NCBI GenBank assembly: GCA_039977295.1
Contig: JBDWDN010000009.1
Coordinates: 434,001-498,000 of the forward strand
Direction of reading: 5' to 3'
Length of the DNA: 64,000 nt
DNA from: Hellea sp039977295
Lineage (GTDB): Bacteria > Pseudomonadota > Alphaproteobacteria > Caulobacterales > Maricaulaceae
Shown: positions 35,039 to 42,825 of the stretch, one piece after another
Layout: each line of letters starts with the position of its first letter
How positions within the stretch are numbered: position 1 is the stretch's first letter
The notes under the pieces: generated by a model
Database searches by the model: none
Seen by the model: the letters and a program-made list of their open reading frames with translations, nothing else
Told to the model about the DNA's origin: nothing
Made by a program: the position numbers and the translations under genes

Positions 35039-35964
35039 GGCATTTTCTCTATCATTGTCCTTGCGGGGTTTGAAGCAGACATAGGCCCGACGAAATAAAA
35101 CCCATCATATTTTTCAATATAGTAATCAACAGTCGATTCCGAATTGCCCAAGAAGCCATAAGGGTAATCATCAGATTTCAGATATTCAGTATCATCTGGC
35201 CAATCTCTAGGCCCGCATTCGGTGGTTCTAATCGTGGTATCTTCGCTCCTCGAAATCCAACAAACCCAGGCATTTCCGCCATTGGCCATCATTCTGAAGC
35301 TATAGACTGGCTTTTCTACCAAGAACTTTCTTACAGGATCATAATTGACCCCCGCAAATTTCAGACTTTCTTTTGACGCATCTACATCCCCTGAAATTAT
35401 GATATGTTTATCGGCGGAGCTCAACCTCATTTTACGAGTTACAAAGTCAGCGCCTTCAATAGACATACGTTGTTCCCTTTCAGAATCATACGGCTCGCTA
35501 TCAGCGTCTGAGGAATTGTAATCTGTATAAGCCCACACATTAATCTCCGCACCGTCAAATTTATATTGGCGTGCGATATCGATTAGATTAAAAATACCAA
35601 CACTAGAATGCCCCGAATTATCCGTGGCCCAAAAATTAGATAATAACAGACGCTTGATATCTTCTTCTTCGCCGGAGGATGCCATGAAGGCATCCAAAAA
35701 TGGCTGATTATCAATGTTAATCAAAAGGTATAAATCCACTGAGTTTCCCATTTCCACAGCATGGCACAAAACATCGCCGACAAATTTTGGAGACTCAGTC
35801 GTGCCATGGATATGGCCGAACATAAGAACTGGTTTATTTTTATCTTCTAGAATTTTCTGCGCACCTATTACTTCAGCGCATTCGCCGATGGGCATTCGTG
35901 CTTCCTTTGCAGCGCATCCAGAAAGAAGACCAACTACCATCAAGGTCGATAATACTACTTTCAT
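35035..35964 (-). CDS. Lipoprotein, EreA/ChaN-like, set between ruvC and ruvA
   Basis: The 309-residue protein has a lipobox LLSGC (Cys17). PVLMFGHIHGTTESPKFVGD near residues 45-64 resembles the start of the EreA/ChaN-like superfamily, where GE-x-HGT carries active-site or haem-binding Glu and His. Here the Glu is replaced by His. DKHIIISGDVDASKE near 185 may be a further fold element. The assignment is by pattern only. Both ends overlap their neighbours by four bases (ATGA with ruvC at 35961-35964 and with ruvA at 35035-35038). Its job in relation to recombination is unknown and may be none. Confidence 0.6.
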   Translation of the reverse strand: MKVVLSTLMVVGLLSGCAAKEARMPIGECAEVIGAQKILEDKNKPVLMFGHIHGTTESPKFVGDVLCHAVEMGNSVDLYLLINIDNQPFLDAFMASSGEEEDIKRLLLSNFWATDNSGHSSVGIFNLIDIARQYKFDGAEINVWAYTDYNSSDADSEPYDSEREQRMSIEGADFVTRKMRLSSADKHIIISGDVDASKESLKFAGVNYDPVRKFLVEKPVYSFRMMANGGNAWVCWISRSEDTTIRTTECGPRDWPDDTEYLKSDDYPYGFLGNSESTVDYYIEKYDGFYFVGPMSASNPARTMIEKMP

Positions 35965-36467
35965 CCCACTCTCTTAAATAAGGGCCCTGCCGCTTTGACG
36001 CGGTGAGCATGGCAAACGGCAATGGCCAGCGCGTCCGCCGCATCGCCAGCTTTGACGCCGCAGCCTGGCATCAGAACATTCATCATATGAGCGACCTGAG
36101 TTTTATCCGCTGTCCCTGTCCCCACAACTGATTTCTTGACGCTACGCGCAGAATACTCCCCTACGCCCAGCCCTGCCGTGCTCGCCGCAAGCAAACAGGC
36201 CGCGCGGGCATGGCCAAGCTTGATGGCGCTGGACGGGTTATTTTTCATAAAGGCTTCTTCGACAGCGGACTCGCAGGGGTCATGAAGCTGAATGACATCG
36301 ATGATAGTTTCAAAAATTTCGCGCAGGCGTAGATGCAAGTCCATCTTCGTATTAGGCCGAATAACTCCGTGGGCGATGTGGCGAATTTTCATCCCTTCCA
36401 TCTCAACAACGCCCCATCCGCAGGCAATGAGTGAGGGATCGAGTCCGATAATACGCACAGTGTTCAT
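35961..36467 (-). CDS. ruvC: Crossover junction endodeoxyribonuclease RuvC
   Basis: RuvC resolves Holliday junctions by paired cuts. From the ATG at 36467 it is 168 residues, with the first catalytic Asp in IIGLDPSL (Asp10), then AVEEAFMKNNP with a catalytic Glu, and AGDAADALAIAVCHAH near the end with the last acidic residues. A start at 36488 would add seven residues that do not suit the family. The downstream gene overlaps by four bases. The upstream region up to 36541 is short and contains no clear promoter. Confidence 0.94.
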   Translation of the reverse strand: MNTVRIIGLDPSLIACGWGVVEMEGMKIRHIAHGVIRPNTKMDLHLRLREIFETIIDVIQLHDPCESAVEEAFMKNNPSSAIKLGHARAACLLAASTAGLGVGEYSARSVKKSVVGTGTADKTQVAHMMNVLMPGCGVKAGDAADALAIAVCHAHRVKAAGPLFKRVG

Positions 36468-36541
36468 AAAAGAACAGTAGTAGAACATTGAGGCTATGCC
36501 AAGCGATAATGCGTTAACAAATTCTTACCAAGATTAAGACC

Positions 36542-37999
36542 TTAACGCCCTCCAATGGTCACCTTTTGAGCATTAGTGTTTACGATTTGCACGGCAGCGT
36601 CCCACGAGCTGTTTGTGCTGTTATAAGTCATAATAAAATAATCGAAGCTATCTTGAGCTTTAAAGGATTTAGCCCCTATCTTTGAAATGGCTCGATTATA
36701 TCGAAATCCAGATTCATTGACGATATGCTCTAATTTCGTCCCGCTTGCCCCGGCTACCAATTGGTGCGGTCGGCTATCGTTAAATTCTATTGTTTCAGAG
36801 AGATGGATGTGACCCGCAATTATAGCATCAATGGTAGGACTTTCCCCTAGCAAACCTTGCTTGAGCGGACCGTCGCTCATATTACCGATAACACCGCCAG
36901 AACCAAACATGGTTTTCCCGCCAAACGGTATTGTCGCCGTAACATGCCCGCCTCCTCTTTCAGAATACAAAAGCGCCCAAAACGGTTGATGCGTAACAAT
37001 CCAGGTCGGTTTTTTGGGATCACTATTGTATAGAGCGGACATTTCATTGAAGCGGGAAGTGTATTCCTTAGGTTCAAATTTATTTTTTCTATCGTAAGTC
37101 GTCATCGACGTATCGGGCATCAAAATTTGCAAGTCATCAAACTCTATGGCGTAGGTCGGTGTATAATTTGCATTGGAAATCCCAGGCCCCATGTTTTTTG
37201 CGCAGCCTGAACTGTCAAGATCATTCCAATTCAATTTCGCGTCTAATTTTGCGGGATCAAGAAAATAAAACCACCCCGTCCAACTCCGGCTACAGGCCTC
37301 ATGATTGCCGCGCGCCATAATTAAAGGTGCTGCTTCAAATAAGGCTTGGGAAGGTATAAAAAAGTCAGCCTCCCAGCTCGCCCAACAAGCCCCGTTAAAA
37401 GGGAAAACCGAGCAGTCTTCAGACCATTGCTCTCGGTAATGCATATCACCTACATGAACAATCAAGTCAGGTTTTTTATGCGCCGCGGGATCATTCGCCG
37501 CTTCATGAGCCACTTTATCATAGAACCAATAGGGTTTCTCATATTTAGAAACTTTCTTGTCAGAAGGATAACACCGCTGACTTGCAGACCGGCACCCAGT
37601 ATCTCCAATAACAATAACCGTTTCCGGATGAGCAATCGGAACCGGCAGTGCTTTTCCGTTTAAATTGATCGCGGTTACATCGGTATTTAAATAGGATTCA
37701 CATACCAAGACGTCAAACATATCAGGTCTGGTGGTTGTCCGCGGCATCATATTCTGAATAGAGCCATCGACTGTTAAGGCAGGGCAAGACCTGTCTTGTG
37801 TGATATGCCTGACAACAAATTTTGTGACCCTAACACTCGTGTCACTAGAATCTGGTTCCATCTCCCATCCATATTGAGTCCAGCTATAGCTGGTCGGCGG
37901 CGCAGTGGGAACCGCCGAACTTTGTGCCAATGCTGCAGAAACCAAATTCCAACTTATGGCAATAGTGCAGCCGAATAGGCTTAATAATTTATAGATCAT
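36542..37999 (-). CDS. Secreted calcineurin-like metallophosphoesterase
   Basis: The 485-residue protein has a signal peptide ending ALAQ and the five blocks of binuclear metallophosphoesterases. They are GDTG at 132-135, GDMHY at 184-188, GNHE at 231-234, VTHQPF with His337, and GHIH at 396-399. Family members are acid phosphatases or phosphodiesterases, and this one would work in the periplasm or outside the cell. An N-terminal domain of about 100 residues precedes the catalytic domain. It stands alone between ruvC and the YafK-type gene on the same strand. Substrate is unknown, and phosphate scavenging is a guess. Confidence 0.87.
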   Translation of the reverse strand: MIYKLLSLFGCTIAISWNLVSAALAQSSAVPTAPPTSYSWTQYGWEMEPDSSDTSVRVTKFVVRHITQDRSCPALTVDGSIQNMMPRTTTRPDMFDVLVCESYLNTDVTAINLNGKALPVPIAHPETVIVIGDTGCRSASQRCYPSDKKVSKYEKPYWFYDKVAHEAANDPAAHKKPDLIVHVGDMHYREQWSEDCSVFPFNGACWASWEADFFIPSQALFEAAPLIMARGNHEACSRSWTGWFYFLDPAKLDAKLNWNDLDSSGCAKNMGPGISNANYTPTYAIEFDDLQILMPDTSMTTYDRKNKFEPKEYTSRFNEMSALYNSDPKKPTWIVTHQPFWALLYSERGGGHVTATIPFGGKTMFGSGGVIGNMSDGPLKQGLLGESPTIDAIIAGHIHLSETIEFNDSRPHQLVAGASGTKLEHIVNESGFRYNRAISKIGAKSFKAQDSFDYFIMTYNSTNSSWDAAVQIVNTNAQKVTIGGR

Positions 38000-38102
38000 T
38001 GTGCGCGCTCCGTTTATATCGTTACTAGATATGACGTGACACCAGACTTACGATAAGAACGCCTCCCTTACAACTCTTTCCTCTCTTATTAAAAATTTAT
38101 AC

Positions 38103-38843
38103 TCAATTAGCAGCATTAAACATGTAAGTTTTATTGGCCACATTAACATTAGGAGGACGGTCTTTATCCTCAAACCAGTCCCAGCCCGTTTTCAGGTTCT
38201 TCCAAAATGTGATGTTCTTATTCTTTTTATGCGCTTTCAAATTTGCATCCGTCATCGGGAATGGAAAGACATGCACCCGCACGAAAGGTTGCCCGGCATT
38301 CAAAGCCGCCCCTAACAGCGTATAGATTTCTTCGATTCCCTCATCCGTCATGGCGTAACAGCCAATGGAAACACAATCGCCGTGGACCATTAAGTAATTC
38401 CCCGTGCGTCCATGCGCGCGGTCAAATGCATTGGGATAGCCGAGGTTAAAGCTGAGGTGATAACTGGAATAGGGATTCATCTGGCCAGGCTTTACAAAAT
38501 AAAAGCCTTCCGGCGACTGACCATCGCCTTGCTTTAGCTTTGGGCCAAGCTGGCCAGAGTAAGTGCAAATGTCCCATGTCTTAAACAGAATGAAGTCCCC
38601 CTCATTGTTTTCAACAAAGGCTTCGAGCTTTCCCTGCCTGTCTGCTCGGCTTTGTGTTTTGGTGATGCGCAGAAAAACGGGGGCGCCTAAACTTAAGTTT
38701 TTTGATTTTAATGCATTTTCCAAAGGCACAGCAAAGCGAGTTTCTGCCTTTTGGCTACGTTTTGTTTCTGGAATTTTTGCCGCGCTGGGTATCGCGGCAA
38801 AAAACAGAATAAGCGTAAGAACGATTTTAATAATTGAATGCAT
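38103..38843 (-). CDS. YkuD-fold L,D-transpeptidase-family protein, YafK/DpaA type
   Basis: This 246-residue exported protein (signal peptide ending SAAK) has the YkuD active-site pattern HGDCVSIGCYAM, with His154 and catalytic Cys162. The overall plan, including the QSPEGFY and YHLSFNLGYPNAFDR parts, fits YafK of E. coli (DpaA), which detaches Braun's lipoprotein from peptidoglycan. It could equally be a cross-linking L,D-transpeptidase. The family is sure, the exact activity is not. It diverges from the plus-strand lipoprotein gene at 38974. Confidence 0.88.
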   Translation of the reverse strand: MHSIIKIVLTLILFFAAIPSAAKIPETKRSQKAETRFAVPLENALKSKNLSLGAPVFLRITKTQSRADRQGKLEAFVENNEGDFILFKTWDICTYSGQLGPKLKQGDGQSPEGFYFVKPGQMNPYSSYHLSFNLGYPNAFDRAHGRTGNYLMVHGDCVSIGCYAMTDEGIEEIYTLLGAALNAGQPFVRVHVFPFPMTDANLKAHKKNKNITFWKNLKTGWDWFEDKDRPPNVNVANKTYMFNAAN

Positions 38844-38973
38844 GCCGTTTAATACACGACATTTTGCGGCAAAAGAATGGCAATATTATTTGCCATCATA
38901 TCGCCTTACATTCGGCCAATCCCTGCCTAGATTATCGCCCACCCCCGCCTTATTACTTATTTGGGAGATTATC

Positions 38974-39741
38974 ATGACATTCAAACACCTTATGCTGGCC
39001 GTTGGCGCTCTATCGCTTTGCGCCTGCTCGACGACAACACAATATACATCGGGAAAAGATTATCTCGCGCGTTATGATAAAGACGCAGCGGTGCTATCGG
39101 CGAATGCGGGGTCTATTGATGCTGATGTTCGGAGCATCGCCTCTGTCGAACCCAGCCTTGAATTCCCGGCGCGTATTGGCCTAGCGCGCATCGAGCGCGG
39201 CAAGCTCATCTCCGTCCCGCAAGATGAAAGCTTGGCTTGGTCGAGTTTGCATTTCCGTTTAGGCCCATCCTTTGGCGACTTCGTGCCTGTCTCGCCCCTC
39301 ATCACCTCCATGGTCAGCAAGAGCGAGAAAGGAACCCCCAACGCAAGAACCATCGTTGAAAATATCCGCCGAGGAAGTGCCCGCCAGCATTTAGATTACG
39401 TCCTGATATATGAAGTCTCCGATACCTCGGATCAAAACCGTAATGCTTTGCAAGTTGCGGACCTCTCTATTTTAGGGCTTTTCGTGCTCCCCTCGCGCAA
39501 TGTGAAAGTGGACAGCACGGCGACCGCAATGTTGATTGATGTACGAAACGGCTATCCTTACGGCAGCGCAACAGCTTTCGCAGAAAGAAAAGCGGTATCG
39601 ACCTCTATGGGCGCAAGCGGACGCAAGGCAAAATTAAAAGACAAAGCCCGCGTGATGGCGGTCGAGGAGCTAACAAGCGAGGTCGAAACTTTTATGTTTG
39701 AACTTCGCGATATCACCGCAAAGAAATTAAGCTCGCGCTAA
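38974..39741 (+). CDS. Lipoprotein, member of a local two-gene family (A)
   Basis: The 255-residue protein has a lipoprotein signal with SLCAC (Cys18). The block ARIGLARIERGKLISVP followed by W-x-x-L-x-x-RLG matches AKIGVARLDGGRLIPTP and KRLG in the gene at 39921, so they are paralogues. Later parts such as DYVLIYEV and AMLIDVRNGYPYG look like beta strands. No named family is recognised. The ATG at 38974 with GGGAG upstream is chosen. An upstream extension to 38563 is only antisense of the YafK-type gene. A strong terminator follows. Confidence 0.72.
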   Translation: MTFKHLMLAVGALSLCACSTTTQYTSGKDYLARYDKDAAVLSANAGSIDADVRSIASVEPSLEFPARIGLARIERGKLISVPQDESLAWSSLHFRLGPSFGDFVPVSPLITSMVSKSEKGTPNARTIVENIRRGSARQHLDYVLIYEVSDTSDQNRNALQVADLSILGLFVLPSRNVKVDSTATAMLIDVRNGYPYGSATAFAERKAVSTSMGASGRKAKLKDKARVMAVEELTSEVETFMFELRDITAKKLSSR

Positions 39742-39769
39742 TCACTCTCATTCAACCCTCTATTTCATG

Positions 39770-39807
39770 GCCAGAACTTGCCTTAATTGGCAGGTTCTGG
39801 CTTTTTT
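39770..39807 (+). terminator. Rho-independent terminator after lipoprotein A
   Basis: GCCAGAACTTGCC at 39770-39782 pairs with GGCAGGTTCTGGC at 39789-39801 (13 pairs, one G-U) and is followed by six T. It ends the transcript of the lipoprotein gene. Confidence 0.88.
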
Positions 39808-39920
39808 GCGCCACATTACCAAAACATTGCCATCAAATCAGCACAGAGCCAGCAAATCCCTGCCCTAGTCGCGCGTCATAAAAGGTCATCTCATCAAAAC
39901 AGGCTCAAGGAGGGCTGACC

Positions 39921-40580
39921 ATGACCGAACTAAAAATGACCAAGTTACTTAAAACTGCGACTATTGCCGCGTTAATCACAGGCTTTGCCAATGGCGCGAG
40001 CGCCCTTGAAATCATGAACCCCCTCACAGCGCCAGGAGCAGCCGTGGGACTTTTTGACGGCCCTGTTATCGGAGAGACAGTCGCCCAGTTTCCTGCGTTG
40101 GATAAAACCGCCAAAATCGGCGTCGCCCGCCTTGATGGTGGCCGCCTGATCCCAACGCCCTACACCGAAGAAATTGATTGGAAGATGCTTGATAAGCGCC
40201 TTGGCGCGGATATCACTTTGATGAATGCTGGCAGCTATTTGAAGTATATTCCCGAGATCCCATTTCAAGGTCAAGACACGGATAATAAGATTGACGAAGT
40301 CCGCATTACCGCCGCTGCAGAAGGATACTCCCATGTCATCATTTACGGCATCGGCCCCGATGCGTCTTGGGCAAGTTTTGGCGGCAAGGCGCTACGCGAA
40401 ACGGGGCTAACAGTTCATGAGGGCTGCGAAAGCTGGCAACAGGCAAAAGCCAAAGCGTTGCTTGTTAATGCTTTTACAGGCGAAGTGCTTGGCGCGGCAA
40501 CGGCAGAGAATATCGATTTTAACATCGGTGAGCTCGCGGACAACGTCGGCGAACTCGTAGCAAAGCTAAGCGAAACCTAA
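39921..40580 (+). CDS. Exported protein, member of a local two-gene family (B)
   Basis: The 219-residue protein has a signal peptide ending ASALE near residue 29 and lacks the lipobox of its paralogue at 38974. Shared parts are KIGVARLDGGRLIPTP, the DKRLG that follows, YSHVIIYGIG (paralogue DYVLIYEV) and the late KALLVNAFTGEVLGAAT (paralogue TAMLIDVRNGYPYGSAT). GGAGG lies ten bases before the ATG. One copy is membrane-anchored and the other soluble, which could let them work as a pair, but function is unknown. Two hairpins follow the stop. Confidence 0.72.
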   Translation: MTELKMTKLLKTATIAALITGFANGASALEIMNPLTAPGAAVGLFDGPVIGETVAQFPALDKTAKIGVARLDGGRLIPTPYTEEIDWKMLDKRLGADITLMNAGSYLKYIPEIPFQGQDTDNKIDEVRITAAAEGYSHVIIYGIGPDASWASFGGKALRETGLTVHEGCESWQQAKAKALLVNAFTGEVLGAATAENIDFNIGELADNVGELVAKLSET

Positions 40581-40599
40581 TCGGTCTTTCAGGGTAAAG

Positions 40600-40625
40600 G
40601 CCGGGCCCCTCTCTCAAGGCCCGGC
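40600..40625 (+). terminator. Hairpin after exported protein B
   Basis: GCCGGGCC at 40600-40607 pairs with GGCCCGGC at 40618-40625, 20 bases after the stop codon. It has no U-tract but is GC-rich and probably halts transcription together with the next hairpin. Confidence 0.5.
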
Positions 40626-40631
40626 TTGGGC

Positions 40632-40670
40632 TGGCAGACGCGCAACCTCCCCCCAGATGCGCGTCTGCCA
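40632..40670. repeat. 13-bp inverted repeat, second hairpin
   Basis: TGGCAGACGCGCA at 40632-40644 and TGCGCGTCTGCCA at 40658-40670 form a perfect 13-bp stem with a 13-base loop. It is either a second terminator hairpin or a palindromic repeat unit at the edge of the repeat-rich gap before dnaB. Confidence 0.6.
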
Positions 40671-40690
40671 AATTCAAGGAAGAGTTTCTC

Positions 40691-40726
40691 TTTCCTCCCG
40701 TCCCTCCCTTTCCTCCCTTTCCTCCC
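40691..40726 (+). repeat. Tandem 9-bp repeat, four units
   Basis: Four units of TTTCCTCCC (the second reads GTCCCTCCC) run without gaps, making a pyrimidine-only strand apart from one G. It leads straight into the palindromic element that follows. Confidence 0.85.
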
Positions 40727-40811
40727 TTTGTTATCCTCGCGCAGGCGAGGATCTAACTGCGAGTCCGGTATTTGGGGTTAGATCCCCTCTTTCGAGGGGA
40801 TGACAAAGGGG
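40724..40811. repeat. Double-hairpin palindromic element upstream of dnaB
   Basis: The element contains ATCCTCGC-gcag-GCGAGGAT (40733-40752) and ATCCCCTC-tttc-GAGGGGAT (40782-40801). Between them GATCTAAC and GTTAGATC are inverted, and the outer ends CCCTTTGTT and TGACAAAGGG are also nearly inverted, so the whole 88 bp is a nested palindrome. This is the form of dispersed intergenic elements (REP/BIME or MITE-like) in Proteobacteria. No gene lies in 40581-40938. Confidence 0.75.
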
Positions 40812-40835
40812 GAGTTTTGAAACTCACAGCAAATC

Positions 40836-40853
40836 TTATCCCCATTATCCACG
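40836..40853 (+). promoter_or_regulatory. Two adjacent DnaA-box-like 9-mers upstream of dnaB
   Basis: TTATCCCCA (40836-40844) and TTATCCACG (40845-40853) lie head to tail without a gap. Each differs by one base from the consensus TTATCCACA. They are 86 bp before the preferred dnaB start. Confidence 0.45.
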
Positions 40854-40938
40854 GGATTAAATGTGCATAAAAATATTTTCGCGGACTTCACTGCCTTTAG
40901 CGCTTTCAGACTCGGCTATCTTAGCCTACACCCACTCC

Positions 40939-42426
40939 ATGGCATTCATCGCAGATAACGATACCGGTATTTCAACGGAACTAGACTCGACCCCTCAAAG
41001 TCAGGAGGCCGAGCAAGCCCTAATCGGCGCGCTGCTTTATGATAATGAGGTTTACCACCGCATATCCGGAATTGTGCAAGCCAAACATTTTTACAATCCA
41101 ATCCATCTACGGATTTTTGATTCCATCGCCGTTTTGATTGAACGCGGCAATCTCGCCGATGCGATTGTACTCAAGAACCGGTTTTCACAAGACGAAACAC
41201 TCGTTGATATTGGCGGCGTAGAATATCTTGCGCTATTGCTAGATAATGCCCCGCCTGGTTCAACTGCGCCGGAATATGCCAAATTAATTGCCGATATGGC
41301 GATGCGGCGAGAGCTTATTCGGCTGGGTGATGAGATTAAAGCGGATGCGACCGACCCCGATAGTGACGACAATGCCCAGACACAAATTACCAAGGCAGAG
41401 AGCCAACTTTACAGCCTAGCTGAATTAGGCGGAACGCAATCTGGCTTCGTCAGTTTTGAGAACGCGCTGATTAAATCTATCGAGATGGCGTCCGCGGCCT
41501 TCTCTCGGGATGGGCATCTGTCTGGCACGTCCACTGGCCTTATCGATTTAGATCGGCAACTTGGCGGCATGCACCGCTCTGACCTCATTATCCTCGCGGG
41601 ACGCCCGTCTATGGGTAAAACATCTCTGGCTACTAATATCGCCTTTAACATCGCAAAAGCGCATAAACGCGAGCGCGATGCAAACGGCATTGAAAAGACA
41701 ACAGAAGGCGGCGTTGTCGGCTTCTTCTCTCTCGAGATGAGCTCCGAGCAGCTCGCCACGCGTTTGCTTGCCGAGCACTCCACCGTGTCATCGCATAAAA
41801 TCCGGCGCGGTGATATTACGGCTGAACAATATGAACATATCCGCGACAGCGCTGATGAGATTTCACGCCTGCCACTTCATATTGATGATACGGGCGGCAT
41901 TTCGATTGGGGCGCTCTCTGCGCGGGCTCGCCGCCTCAAACGTATGGTCGGTCTCGATATGATCGTGGTTGACTATTTACAGCTTTTGACAGGCGGGGCA
42001 GCTATGAATGCCAGCGCCAACCGCGTGCAAGAAGTCTCTATGATTACGCAGGGCCTCAAAGCCCTCGCCAAGGAACTGGACATTCCTGTGCTGGCCCTCG
42101 CCCAGCTCTCGCGGCAGGTTGAACAGCGCGATGATAAACGCCCACAGCTTTCTGACCTGCGTGAATCAGGCTCTATCGAACAAGATGCCGATGTGGTGAT
42201 GTTTGTTTACCGCGAAGAATATTATGTCGCGCGAGCCGAGCCTTCCGAAGGCACGGAAGAGCATCTGAAATGGCAAGAAGATATGGAACAGCTTCACGGC
42301 AAGGCCGAAGTCATTGTCGGCAAGCAACGTCACGGCCCCATCGGCACCATCAAGCTCTCCTTTAATCCTGAGCTTACGAAGTTTGGCAATCTTGCCCAAG
42401 ATGACCGTTATGATGGCGGGCATTAG
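40939..42426 (+). CDS. dnaB: Replicative DNA helicase DnaB
   Basis: DnaB is the hexameric helicase that unwinds DNA ahead of the replisome. It has the N-terminal domain with SQEAEQALIGALLYDNE, the linker, and a RecA-like C-terminal domain. Walker A is GRPSMGKT at residues 221-228, followed by FFSLEMSSEQLATR, IVVDYLQLLTG and SDLRESGSIEQDADVVMF. From the ATG at 40939 it is 495 residues. An in-frame ATG at 40861 has GGGAT upstream and would add 26 residues not usual for DnaB, so the start is not certain. Identity is secure. Confidence 0.95.
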   Translation: MAFIADNDTGISTELDSTPQSQEAEQALIGALLYDNEVYHRISGIVQAKHFYNPIHLRIFDSIAVLIERGNLADAIVLKNRFSQDETLVDIGGVEYLALLLDNAPPGSTAPEYAKLIADMAMRRELIRLGDEIKADATDPDSDDNAQTQITKAESQLYSLAELGGTQSGFVSFENALIKSIEMASAAFSRDGHLSGTSTGLIDLDRQLGGMHRSDLIILAGRPSMGKTSLATNIAFNIAKAHKRERDANGIEKTTEGGVVGFFSLEMSSEQLATRLLAEHSTVSSHKIRRGDITAEQYEHIRDSADEISRLPLHIDDTGGISIGALSARARRLKRMVGLDMIVVDYLQLLTGGAAMNASANRVQEVSMITQGLKALAKELDIPVLALAQLSRQVEQRDDKRPQLSDLRESGSIEQDADVVMFVYREEYYVARAEPSEGTEEHLKWQEDMEQLHGKAEVIVGKQRHGPIGTIKLSFNPELTKFGNLAQDDRYDGGH

Positions 42427-42428
42427 GT

Positions 42429-42782
42429 TTGGATAAAATTCGCTGGACCGTACCAGAAATGCATCCGGAGTTACTTAAGAAGATATTTGAGAGTTCATTA
42501 ACAGGAAGAGGCGCACGTGATTTAACCAGTGACGGTGTCGAACAGTTGTTCAAATACACACATGACCTTCCATTTCGTCTTCAAATAACCGAAGCCCACA
42601 TGATTAAACCTCAATCCGACCAACCAATGTTTGAATATTCTTTGTCAGGCCCTCTTCCTAAAACAGGAAAAGGACTAGAAGCTGATAAGCTTCACGCCAT
42701 CGAGTTTTTTAGAAAGCTTAATGCGAAAGCCCAAACTGAACCATACGCCATGCGCTACCATGTTTGGTTCTCTGGCGATTAA
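42429..42782 (+). CDS. Small protein of unknown function between dnaB and alr
   Basis: The 117-residue protein begins with a TTG two bases after the dnaB stop. It contains IRWTVPEMHPELLKKIFESS and a C-terminal MRYHVWFSG. No family is recognised. It reads like an AT-richer gene inserted into the common dnaB-alr neighbourhood. The close spacing suggests co-transcription with dnaB. The start codon is uncertain, though the uninterrupted frame and protein-like composition support it. Confidence 0.55.
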   Translation: MDKIRWTVPEMHPELLKKIFESSLTGRGARDLTSDGVEQLFKYTHDLPFRLQITEAHMIKPQSDQPMFEYSLSGPLPKTGKGLEADKLHAIEFFRKLNAKAQTEPYAMRYHVWFSGD

Positions 42783-42825
42783 CATTAGTCTATCTTTCAT
42801 CACAGGCTTAGTCTAGGCGTGGCGC

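Noticed and set aside
36520..36540. TTAA-N7-TTAC near ruvC as a CtrA site
   Set aside because: It has one mismatch in a core position and lies between two minus-strand genes with no evidence of a promoter there.
38563..38973. A 137-codon upstream extension of the lipoprotein gene at 38974
   Set aside because: It is antisense to the YafK-type gene, and only the ATG at 38974 has a ribosome-binding site and a lipoprotein signal at the N-terminus.
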